Source: CBDFHV01 sp965247705
GTDB taxonomy: Bacteria > Pseudomonadota > Alphaproteobacteria > Rhodospirillales > CAMCUA01
NCBI GenBank assembly: GCA_965247705.1
Contig: CBDFHV010000079.1
Location: 1 to 64,000, forward strand
Direction of reading: 5' to 3'
DNA: 64,000 nt
Shown: piece after piece, positions 57,386-64,000 of the stretch
Layout: each line of letters opens with the position of its first letter
How positions within the stretch are numbered: position 1 is the stretch's first letter
Program-made: the position numbers and the translations under genes
The notes under the pieces: model-generated
What the model was told of the DNA's origin: nothing
Database searches by the model: none
What the model saw: the letters and a program-made list of their open reading frames with translations, nothing else

Positions 57386-58750
57386 TCAGCGGGCCCAATT
57401 GAGGGGCGACCAGGCGGGGTCCGATGCATCCAGCGGCGAGATCACCTCGCGTTCGTTGTAGCCCGTGAGGTCGATGGAGAAGATCCGCGACGTACCACCG
57501 CGCCCCGAATCGTCCGACCGCTCCTGACGGAAAAACATCAACACCCGCCCGTTGGGCGACCAGGTGGGAGCCTCGACCAGAAATCCTTCCGCCAACTGGC
57601 GTTCGCCACTGCCGTCGGGGCGCATGACACCGATGAAAAACCGGCCCCGGGAAATCTTGGTGAAGGCGATCAGGTCGCCGCGCGGCGACCAGTTGGGGGT
57701 GGCGTAACGCCCGCTGCCGAAACTGATTCGTCGGACGTTTCCGCCGTCGGCGTCCATGACGTAAAGCTGCTGGGTACCGCCCCGGTCCGAATTGAAGACG
57801 ACGCGTCGGCCGTCGGGCGCGTAGCTGGGCGAGGTATCGATGGCCGAGTGATTGGTCAGCCGGACGACCTTGCGGGTCTGGAGGTCCATATCGTAGATCT
57901 CCGAATTGCCGTCCTGGGCCATACTCATGATCACCCGCTTGCCGTCGGGGGAAAAGCGCGGCGCGAACGTCATGCCGGGGAAATCGCCCAACACCTCCTG
58001 GCGTCCCGTATCGATGTTGAACAGGTAAACGCGTGGCGCATTGCGGAAATAGGACAGGTAAGTGATTTCCTGTTCCGTGGGCGAGAACCGGGGAGTCAGC
58101 ACGAGGGTGCTGCCGTCGGTAAGAAACCGGTGATTGGCCCCGTCCTGATCCATGATCGCGAGGCGCTTGACGCGGCGGTCCTTGGGTCCGCTTTCGGCGA
58201 TATAGACGATGCGGGTATCGAAGTAGCCGTCCTCGCCGGTGATCCGCTTGTAGATGGCATCGGAGACGATGTGGGCGATGCGCCGCCACCCGGCCGGGAT
58301 CGTGGTCAGTCGCTGGCCTTCGAGCTGCTGGCCGGAAAATACGTCCCACAAGCGGAAATCCGCGCGCAGGCGGCCGTCCTCCATGATGGCGACCTCGCCC
58401 TGGACGAGGGCCTGGGCATTGATCACCCGCCATTCGTTGAAGCGGGGCATGACATCCATCGACAGGTTGGCCTGGATGAAGGCCTGCGGGTCGATGGGAC
58501 GGAACAGTCCGGACCGTTCCAGATTGCCGGCGATCACCTTGGACAGGTCGCGCCCGTACTGTTTCTCCTTCACCGTGGCGCCGGCGAAGGGCGTGATGGC
58601 GATCGGCAGCGGCTCGACGCGGCCTCGCGTGATGTCGATCTTGAGCTCCGCCAATGCGATCGACGATGCGATCGAGGCTCCTAGGGCGACGAGGACGAGC
58701 GCCACTAGGCCGCGAGCCACGGAATCTTTCACCACGTCGGTCAGGGTCAT
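57386..58750 (-). CDS. tolB: Tol-Pal system beta-propeller protein TolB
   Basis: A 454-aa periplasmic protein with an N-terminal signal (LVALVLVALGASIASSIALA), a D1 alpha/beta domain (about 35-170) and a C-terminal six-bladed WD40-like propeller (PD40 repeats such as PRFSPDGKRVIMS, PSYAPDGRRVVFNS, PNWSPRGDLIAFT). TolB shuttles between Pal and TolA. The ATG at 58750 overlaps the tolA stop (ATGA); the longer frame upstream is antisense to nothing recognisable and reads into tolA sequence, so it is rejected. Confidence 0.95.
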   Translation of the reverse strand: MTLTDVVKDSVARGLVALVLVALGASIASSIALAELKIDITRGRVEPLPIAITPFAGATVKEKQYGRDLSKVIAGNLERSGLFRPIDPQAFIQANLSMDVMPRFNEWRVINAQALVQGEVAIMEDGRLRADFRLWDVFSGQQLEGQRLTTIPAGWRRIAHIVSDAIYKRITGEDGYFDTRIVYIAESGPKDRRVKRLAIMDQDGANHRFLTDGSTLVLTPRFSPTEQEITYLSYFRNAPRVYLFNIDTGRQEVLGDFPGMTFAPRFSPDGKRVIMSMAQDGNSEIYDMDLQTRKVVRLTNHSAIDTSPSYAPDGRRVVFNSDRGGTQQLYVMDADGGNVRRISFGSGRYATPNWSPRGDLIAFTKISRGRFFIGVMRPDGSGERQLAEGFLVEAPTWSPNGRVLMFFRQERSDDSGRGGTSRIFSIDLTGYNEREVISPLDASDPAWSPLNWAR

Positions 58751-59700
58751 AGGGCGCCGAACATTTGTTTTGGGTTGAAGGTCAGAGTCATGGTTTTCCA
58801 TCGATCGTACTTGTCCCTGGGCAACCTGAGGGGATTGCAACGCGGATTCAAGACCGCGCGCAGAGCGCTTTCCGCGGCGGCGCGGAAAAACTGATCCTGA
58901 CGCAGGCGTGTCTGGTCCTGAATTTCCGCCCTGCGCACGGAGCCGTCGGGGTTCATTTGCATCCCGATGGCAATCACCAGATCTTCCGCGTCCTTGGCCC
59001 CCGCGGGGACGTTCCAGCACTGGGCGATCTGATGGCGCACGGCGTCGATCTCGCTCATGGTCAGGGGACGGGTGGGATCGTGGGATACGGGTTGGTTGCT
59101 CAAGGCCCGGGCGATCTGCTGCGAAAAGTCCTCGCCCGCGTCCGGCTTCGGTTTCTCGGGCTTCTCGGCCGGGGGCGGCGCCTGCTTCTTCAGGTCCTCC
59201 ACCGTTTTCAGCACCGAAGCGAACATGTCGGGTTTCTTGGGTTTGCGCTTTGGCTTTGCCTTGACCAGGACCTGGGACGGCCGCGGCTTGGGTTTTGCCT
59301 CGGGTTCCGGCGCCGGCTTCGGTTTCGCCTGAGGCTTTGGTTCCGCCGGGGGCGGCAGCGCGGCCACCTTGGGTTCGGACGGCGTCGCCGGTTGGGGTGG
59401 CGATGGCGGCTCCGGCGTCGGCGCGGCGACGGGGGGCGGCTCCACGGGCGGGGGTGGCGGCGGCGGTTTCGGCGCCGGCTCCGGTTCGGGTGGCGCAGCC
59501 GCTTGTTCGGGTTTCGGTTCCGGCTCCGGCGGCGCCGGCGGCGGCACGTTGGTCTCCTCGGCGATGGTTACCACCTCCACCACCATGGGGGCATCGAGCA
59601 AGGGCGGCGGCTCGCGCAGGAGGGGCAGGCCGACGTAGCCGAGGACCAGGACCGCGGCATGACCGCCAAGAGAGAACGCGACGGCGCGGTGCATGCTCAT
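58747..59700 (-). CDS. tolA: Tol-Pal system protein TolA
   Basis: A 317-aa inner-membrane anchored energy transducer. One N-terminal membrane helix (RAVAFSLGGHAAVLVLGYVG) is followed by a very Pro/Glu/Lys-rich spacer (about 40-175) instead of the Ala-Lys helix of enterics, a common alphaproteobacterial form. The C-terminal TolA/TonB-like domain (about 210-317) has IDAVRHQIAQCWNVPAGAKD and beta strands with VIAIGMQMNPDGSVRRAEI. The start overlaps tolR and the stop overlaps tolB, both by 4 nt. Confidence 0.93.
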   Translation of the reverse strand: MSMHRAVAFSLGGHAAVLVLGYVGLPLLREPPPLLDAPMVVEVVTIAEETNVPPPAPPEPEPKPEQAAAPPEPEPAPKPPPPPPPVEPPPVAAPTPEPPSPPQPATPSEPKVAALPPPAEPKPQAKPKPAPEPEAKPKPRPSQVLVKAKPKRKPKKPDMFASVLKTVEDLKKQAPPPAEKPEKPKPDAGEDFSQQIARALSNQPVSHDPTRPLTMSEIDAVRHQIAQCWNVPAGAKDAEDLVIAIGMQMNPDGSVRRAEIQDQTRLRQDQFFRAAAESALRAVLNPRCNPLRLPRDKYDRWKTMTLTFNPKQMFGAL

Positions 59701-60188
59701 GGCGCGGTCCCGACCCCTTTGTCCTCGTCGTCCCGATCCGACGTCGAGACAGCGCTTGGCGTTTCCGCCACCAGCGCCACTTTGCGAAACCCGGCCCGGT
59801 TGACCGAGGCCATGACCTCCATCACCCGGCCGTAGTGGATGGCCCGGTCGCCGCGCACGAAGATACGGGCATCCGGATTGTTGCCGGTAATGGCGGCAAG
59901 GCGCGGGCCGAGGGATTGAATGGGTACTTCCGTCGCTTGAATGAACACCCGCCCACCGGCGTCCACGGTGACCGTCAGGGGCTCGTCGTCTCCGCCGATG
60001 ACAGGCGTTTCCGCCTCGGGCAGGTCGACCTGAACGCCCACGGTCAGCAACGGCGCCGTCACCATGAACACCACCAGCAGCACCAGCATCACGTCGACGA
60101 AGGGGGTGACGTTGATATCGCTCATCAGGCGCGAGGACGACGGACGACGACTTCGACGCCGGCGCCGCGATGGCATGGCGAAGGCCAT
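59697..60188 (-). CDS. tolR: Tol-Pal system protein TolR
   Basis: A 163-aa ExbD-type subunit. A basic N-terminus (RRRRSRRPSSSR) precedes one membrane helix with the channel Asp (DINVTPFVDVMLVLLVVFMV). The periplasmic part contains VQVDLPEAETPV and the late FVRGDRAIHYGRVMEVMA segment. TolQ and TolR form the proton channel that energises TolA. The stop overlaps tolA by 4 nt and the start is 4 bp after tolQ. Confidence 0.94.
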   Translation of the reverse strand: MAFAMPSRRRRRSRRPSSSRLMSDINVTPFVDVMLVLLVVFMVTAPLLTVGVQVDLPEAETPVIGGDDEPLTVTVDAGGRVFIQATEVPIQSLGPRLAAITGNNPDARIFVRGDRAIHYGRVMEVMASVNRAGFRKVALVAETPSAVSTSDRDDEDKGVGTAP

Positions 60189-60192
60189 GGGG

Positions 60193-60930
60193 TCAGGCTC
60201 CCTCGTCCATCTGGCGGGACAGGATGGCGGCGAATTCGTCGGCGAAGGTGTCGAGGCGGCTGCCGTAGCGATCCATTTCCTTCGACAGCTTGTTGAAGGC
60301 GACCACCGCCGGGATGGCCGCCAGCAGCCCGAGGGCGGTGGCGAACAGGGCTTCGGCGATGCCGGGGGCGACCACCGCCAAGCTGGTGTTCTTGGAAAGC
60401 GCGATGGCCTGGAAGCTGTTCATGATGCCCCACACCGTCCCGAAGAGGCCAATGAACGGCGCCGTGGAACCGGTCGAGGCGAGCACCGTCATGTAGCTCT
60501 CGACCCGGTCAATCTCCCGGTTCACCGTGACCTGCATCACCCGGTCTATGCGTTCGCGCAAGCTTTCGCTCAAGCCCTCGCTCCATTGACCGGCGCCACG
60601 GGCCAGGGACCGGCGCCACTCCTGCATGGCGGCGACGAACACCGACGACATGGGATCGCGGGGATTGCTCCCCAGGCGGTCGAAAAGATCGTCCAGGGAG
60701 CCCCCGGACCAGAAATTGGTTTCGAACTGATTGGCCCAGTTGTTGAGCCGCTTCAGCACCAGCGCCTTCTCGATGATGATGGCCCAGCACCAGATCGAGG
60801 CGACCAACAACATCAAGATGACCAGCTTCACCACCAGGTCGGCGCGCAGGAACAGGGAGACGATGGAGAAGTCGTCCACGGAGGCCACCGAGCCAGCCAG
60901 ATCGACGGATTGGATGTCGTTGTTTTCCAT
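60193..60930 (-). CDS. tolQ: Tol-Pal system proton channel subunit TolQ
   Basis: A 245-aa MotA/TolQ/ExbB family membrane protein with three helices: about 28-52 (LVVKLVILMLLVASIWCW), 143-167 (STAPFIGLFGTVWGIMNSF) and 185-210 (IAEALFATALGLLAAIPAVV). The GTVWGIM and ALxxTALGL patterns are conserved channel features. It forms the pentameric stator with TolR. It starts 3 bp after ybgC and runs in the same transcript. Confidence 0.95.
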   Translation of the reverse strand: MENNDIQSVDLAGSVASVDDFSIVSLFLRADLVVKLVILMLLVASIWCWAIIIEKALVLKRLNNWANQFETNFWSGGSLDDLFDRLGSNPRDPMSSVFVAAMQEWRRSLARGAGQWSEGLSESLRERIDRVMQVTVNREIDRVESYMTVLASTGSTAPFIGLFGTVWGIMNSFQAIALSKNTSLAVVAPGIAEALFATALGLLAAIPAVVAFNKLSKEMDRYGSRLDTFADEFAAILSRQMDEGA

Positions 60931-60933
60931 GAA

Positions 60934-61404
60934 TCAGGCTCTCTCCCCCGCCGCGCGAAAGGTTTCCAAGGATTCCCGTAACGCCTCCGGCAGTCGCCGG
61001 GGGCGGCCGCCGGTCGTCATATGGGCCAGCCGGACATCCAGTCGGGCCAGGGGCGCCCCGTCCCGGCACACCACCTGTTCGGCATCCACCGTGGCGCCGC
61101 CCACGTCGACGAGGCGGGTATGCACCGCCAAGAGATCGTCAAGGCGTGCCGGGCGCAAGTATTCGATCGTACAGCGGCGAACCGCGAAGGCGGCGCCGGT
61201 CTCGGCCGCCATCGCCGCGTGCGCGAAGCCGAGGTCGCGGAGCATTTCGGTCCGCGCTCGCTCGGCGTAGCGCAGGTAGCTGGCGTAGTAGACGACGCCG
61301 CCCGCGTCCGTGTCCTCGTAATAGACCCGGAGGGCAAAGACATGCTCGCCGGGATCGAGGTCTCCCGCAATTCTCGCGCCCGCGTCATCCCCCGCGTCAT
61401 CCAT
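60934..61404 (-). CDS. ybgC: Tol-Pal system-associated acyl-CoA thioesterase YbgC
   Basis: A 156-aa hotdog-fold thioesterase. The catalytic region YYEDTDAGGVVYYASYLRY has the Asp of the 4-hydroxybenzoyl-CoA thioesterase class; the usual His after GVVY is Tyr here, a known variation. YbgC homologues hydrolyse short or medium acyl-CoA and bind acyl carrier protein, linking lipid synthesis to the Tol system. ATG 61404 overlaps the ruvB stop by 8 nt; an upstream frame inside ruvB is not used. Confidence 0.9.
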   Translation of the reverse strand: MDDAGDDAGARIAGDLDPGEHVFALRVYYEDTDAGGVVYYASYLRYAERARTEMLRDLGFAHAAMAAETGAAFAVRRCTIEYLRPARLDDLLAVHTRLVDVGGATVDAEQVVCRDGAPLARLDVRLAHMTTGGRPRRLPEALRESLETFRAAGERA

Positions 61405-62455
61405 GGTCCGGAGCCTCGCTGGCCAGCAGGTCCAGTTGGGCATCGCGGGGGGGCGCCAGGCCCAGGTGACGATAGGCCCGCTCCCCCAGTACCCGGCCTC
61501 GCGGGGTGCGCTGTACGAACCCCTGCTGGATGAGGAAGGGCTCGATCACCTCCTCGATGGCGTCCCGCTGCTCCGACAGGGCGGCGGCCAGGGTCTCCAC
61601 CCCGACGGGACCGCCGCCATAGGTCTCGGCGATGCGGCTCAGGTAATGGCGATCCATGGCGTCGAGGCCGCAGGCGTCCACGTCGAGGCGGCGTAGGGAG
61701 GCATCGGCGGCGGCGGCATCCACCGTTTGCACCCCGTCCACGGCGGCGAAGTCCCGGACCCGGCGCAGCAGCCGGCCGGCGACCCGGGGCGTCCCCCGGG
61801 ACCGGCGCGCGATCTCCACCGCCCCGTCGGCGGCCAGGGCCAGGCCGAGGAGTCGCGAGCCCCGATCGACGATTCGCACCAGGTCCTCGACCTCGTAGAA
61901 ATTTACCCGCATGGGGATGCCGAACCGCTCCCGCAGCGGCGTGGTGATCAGGCCGGTGCGGGTGGTGGCCCCGACCAAGGTAAACGGCGGCAGGTCGATG
62001 CGGATGGACCGCGCCGCCGGGCCTTCGCCGATGATCAGGTCGAGCTGGAAGTCCTCCATGGCGGGATAGAGGATCTCTTCCACCGCCGGGGACAGGCGAT
62101 GGATTTCGTCGATGAACAGCACGTCCCGGGGCTGCAGGTTGGTAAGGATTGCCGCCAGATCGCCGGCCTTGGCGATCACCGGACCGGACGTGGTGCGAAA
62201 GCCCACCCCCAGCTCGCGGGCGATGATTTGGGCCAGGGTGGTCTTGCCCAGCCCGGGCGGCCCGTAGAAGATCGTGTGATCCAGGGCCTCGCCCCGGGAC
62301 CGGGCGGCGGCGATGAAAATTCGCAGGTTGTCGCAGAGCGCGCGCTGGCCGATGAAGTCGTCCAGGGTCTGGGGCCGGAGGCCCAGGTCGAGCCCGTCCC
62401 CCAACGCCGAGTCGGGCGCCACCAGGCGTTCCGCGCCGGCCGGGGCTTCCGTCAA
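61397..62455 (-). CDS. ruvB: Holliday junction branch migration helicase RuvB
   Basis: A 352-aa AAA+ motor. Walker A is GPPGLGKT (65-72), Walker B FIDEIHR (114-120), sensor 1 GATTRTGLIT, and the C-terminal winged helix has GPVGVETLAAAL and QQGFVQRTPRGR. No ATG lies at the expected start; TTG at 62455 overlaps the ruvA TGA (TTGA) and gives the normal family beginning, so I take it as the start. It is co-translated with ruvA and overlaps ybgC by 8 nt. Confidence 0.95.
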   Translation of the reverse strand: MTEAPAGAERLVAPDSALGDGLDLGLRPQTLDDFIGQRALCDNLRIFIAAARSRGEALDHTIFYGPPGLGKTTLAQIIARELGVGFRTTSGPVIAKAGDLAAILTNLQPRDVLFIDEIHRLSPAVEEILYPAMEDFQLDLIIGEGPAARSIRIDLPPFTLVGATTRTGLITTPLRERFGIPMRVNFYEVEDLVRIVDRGSRLLGLALAADGAVEIARRSRGTPRVAGRLLRRVRDFAAVDGVQTVDAAAADASLRRLDVDACGLDAMDRHYLSRIAETYGGGPVGVETLAAALSEQRDAIEEVIEPFLIQQGFVQRTPRGRVLGERAYRHLGLAPPRDAQLDLLASEAPDHG

Positions 62456-63078
62456 TGTCGCATCTCCCGGGGGCTCATCTCGGCGAGGCCGGCCCGGATC
62501 AGGGCCTCGACCGTCGCCGCCTCGCCGAGCAGGACGGCGGCCTGGGACACGGCGCGAAAGGCCTCGCTGGCGCTGTAGCCCAGGTTGATCAAACCGGAGA
62601 CCGCATCCTGGGCGGGCCCGGTCGTCACCGCCGGCGCCGTAACGCCATCGGCGGCGGAAGGCATGGGTGCGAAGGCCATGGCGGCGACCTTTTCCTTGAG
62701 TTCGCTGACGATTCGCGCGGCCAGTTTCGACCCCACCCCGGCGCATCGGGTCAGCGCCGCCTTGTCGCCGGCGGCGATGGCCATGGCCAGTCCGTCGGGA
62801 TCGTGGACCGAAAGAATGGCAAGAGCGAGGCGGGGACCGACCCCTTGAACGCTGGTCAGAAGGCGAAACCAGGACCGTTCGTCGGCGCCGAGGAAGCCGA
62901 ACAGCAGGATAGCGTCTTCGCGCACGTGGGTTTCGATCACCAGGCTCGTCGACTCGCCCACCGCCAGCCGGCTCAGGGTGCGGGCCGGGCAATAGGCCAG
63001 GTATCCGACGCCACCCACGTCGATCACCGCCCAGTCCTCGCCCAGGGAGTCCACCCGCCCGGTGAGCTTGGCGATCAA
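62452..63078 (-). CDS. ruvA: Holliday junction branch migration protein RuvA
   Basis: A 208-aa junction-binding protein. The start MIAKLTGRVDSLGEDWAVID forms the OB fold; two helix-hairpin-helix motifs (LLTSVQGVGPRLALAILS and LTRCAGVGSKLAARIVSEL) contact DNA; the C-terminal domain III (about 155-200, INLGYSASEAFRAVSQAA) binds RuvB. The start overlaps the ruvC stop by 4 nt and the stop overlaps the ruvB TTG. Length is normal for the family. Confidence 0.96.
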   Translation of the reverse strand: MIAKLTGRVDSLGEDWAVIDVGGVGYLAYCPARTLSRLAVGESTSLVIETHVREDAILLFGFLGADERSWFRLLTSVQGVGPRLALAILSVHDPDGLAMAIAAGDKAALTRCAGVGSKLAARIVSELKEKVAAMAFAPMPSAADGVTAPAVTTGPAQDAVSGLINLGYSASEAFRAVSQAAVLLGEAATVEALIRAGLAEMSPREMRH

Positions 63079-63578
63079 GGGGCGACCGCCATGGCGGCGA
63101 TGCGGGCGGCGGTGGCCCGATGGTGGGCATGGCAGATGGCCACCGCCAGGGCGTCGGCGGCGTCGGCGCTGGCCGGCGCGCTGCCCGGCAGCAGCATGCG
63201 CACCATGACCTCGATCTGCTCCTTGGTCCCGTGGCCGGTGCCGACCACGGTCTTCTTGACCAGGTTGGGGGTATATTCGGCCACGGGAAGGCCGCCCCGG
63301 GCCGCCGCCAGCAAGACGACCCCCCGGGCCTGTCCCAGTTTCAGGGTCGAGGTGGGATTGCGGTTGACGAAGGTTTCCTCCACCGCCGCCTCGTCGGGCC
63401 CGTAGGCCTCCAGCACGGCCATCAGACCGTCGTAGAGCTGCGTCAGTCGGGTCGCCAGGGGCAGGTCTGGCACCGACGTCACCACGCCGTTGGCGGTGTG
63501 GGTCAGGCGGTTGCCGTCCGCCTCCACGATGCCCCAGCCCGTGTGCCGCAGGCCAGGGTCCAAACCGACGATCCGCAT
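63075..63578 (-). CDS. ruvC: Crossover junction endodeoxyribonuclease RuvC
   Basis: A 167-aa RNase H-fold Holliday junction resolvase. The acidic active site is visible: Asp7 (RIVGLDPGLRHTGW), Glu67 or Glu68 (AAVEETFVNRNP) and the late Asp pair (SADAADALAVAICHAH). QARGVVLLAAA is the conserved DNA-binding helix. It is the first gene of the ruvCAB-ybgC-tolQRAB run and starts 21 bp after the YebC-family stop. Confidence 0.96.
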   Translation of the reverse strand: MRIVGLDPGLRHTGWGIVEADGNRLTHTANGVVTSVPDLPLATRLTQLYDGLMAVLEAYGPDEAAVEETFVNRNPTSTLKLGQARGVVLLAAARGGLPVAEYTPNLVKKTVVGTGHGTKEQIEVMVRMLLPGSAPASADAADALAVAICHAHHRATAARIAAMAVAP

Positions 63579-63599
63579 GAGCCTGTCCTCCCGCGCCGC

Positions 63600-64000
63600 T
63601 CAGACGCTCAGGCGTTCCAGGACCGCGTCATCCACCTCGAAGTTGGCGGCGACCCGCTGCACGTCGTCGTTGTCGTCGAGCGCCTCCAAAAGGCTGAACA
63701 GGGTCTCCGCGCTCGCCTCGTCCACGGATACGTTGGAGCTGGGTTTCCAGTCCAGGGCGGCGGAGTCGGGTTCGTCGAAGCGGGCCACCAGGGCGTCCCG
63801 CACGGTGGCGAAATCGTCCGGGGCGCAGATGATCTCGTGTCCGTCCTCGCCGGTGTTGACGTCCTGGGCGTTGGCTTCGAGGGCGGCCTCGAACATCTCG
63901 TCTCCCCCGGCGGCATCGGCCTTGTAGCGGATCAAGCCCACCCGCTCGAACATGAAGGCGACGCTTCCCGTATCTCCCAGGGAGCCGCCGTGCTTGTTGA
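63600..64000 (-). CDS. YebC/PmpR family DNA-binding regulator (5' end beyond window)
   Basis: The C-terminal 133 residues of a YebC/PmpR protein: the NKHGGSLGDTGSVAFMFERVG segment (split here as NKHGGSLGDTGSV and AFMFERVG) joins the first and second domains, followed by EMFEAALEANAQDV, GHEIICAPDDF and the C-terminal LFSLLEALDDNDDVQRVAANF. Family members bind DNA or act in translation of proline-rich stretches (TACO1 type). YebC immediately upstream of ruvC is a very common bacterial arrangement. The gene continues past 64000, so the real start is not visible. Confidence 0.93.
   Translation of the reverse strand, partial: NKHGGSLGDTGSVAFMFERVGLIRYKADAAGGDEMFEAALEANAQDVNTGEDGHEIICAPDDFATVRDALVARFDEPDSAALDWKPSSNVSVDEASAETLFSLLEALDDNDDVQRVAANFEVDDAVLERLSV

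Noticed and set aside
1..64000. CRISPR arrays or rRNA genes
   Set aside because: I saw no regularly spaced short repeats with unique spacers and no rRNA-like sequence. The repeats present are the MITE pair, the transposase duplication, the cpoB linker repeat and the short direct repeats listed.

Overview
The window is high-GC DNA from an alphaproteobacterium, most likely of the Rhodospirillales type. I infer this from the gene order ruvC-ruvA-ruvB-ybgC-tolQ-tolR-tolA-tolB-pal-cpoB-tilS-ftsH-folP-glmM-thiD, the GC-rich codon use and the families present. No rRNA marker is in the window, so genus is not called.

Region 1 (1-22.4 kb) is the structural half of a lambda-like siphophage prophage. 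Three small genes point left (87-1519). From 1621 the late genes run right: small and large terminase, gpW-like joiner, portal, capsid protease with an internal scaffold start, decoration protein, major capsid protein, head-tail joiners, tail tube, tail chaperone G with a probable -1 frameshift product (GT), tape measure, tip and fibre proteins, NlpC/P60 and TipJ. The prophage looks worn. The protease frame is broken near 6950, an RCC1-repeat fibre gene has frame breaks and an amber stop, and a 99-bp MITE sits between two tail genes. No integrase, repressor or lysis gene is visible.

Region 2 (22.4-25.8 kb) is an insertion-sequence scar. It holds a truncated SnoaL-like gene, an IS3-family element whose transposase lacks its first catalytic Asp, an IS630-family element with a 30-bp internal duplication, a second identical MITE copy, and a gene-poor stretch with two hairpins.

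Region 3 (25.8-36.3 kb) is ordinary chromosome: dienelactone hydrolase, a short S49 peptidase, a TrmN6-type methyltransferase, DUF2007, polyprenyl diphosphate synthase, tRNA-Pro(CGG), gamma carbonic anhydrase, fatty acid desaturase, an IS1595-family element with a perfect 8-bp target duplication, an unusual ureohydrolase-family protein, an MFS transporter and tRNA-Leu(CAA).

Region 4 (36.3-48.5 kb) is catabolic. A glycosyltransferase, a polysaccharide deacetylase/allantoinase-like protein, a DapA-like aldolase and a phosphotriesterase-like hydrolase come first. They are followed by a coherent methyl-group cassette: a GlxA/AraC regulator, divergent from a dimethylglycine/sarcosine dehydrogenase-like flavoprotein, a DmdA-like GcvT-family demethylase, a methylenetetrahydrofolate reductase-like protein and a BCCT carrier. 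I infer uptake and folate-dependent demethylation of a betaine, methylamine or DMSP-type compound.

Region 5 (48.5-64 kb) is a leftward housekeeping block for DNA repair, the Tol-Pal envelope system, tRNA-Ile lysidinylation, FtsH proteolysis, folate, amino-sugar and thiamine synthesis. Many genes overlap by 4 or 8 nt. It ends with a YebC/PmpR-family gene cut by the window edge.
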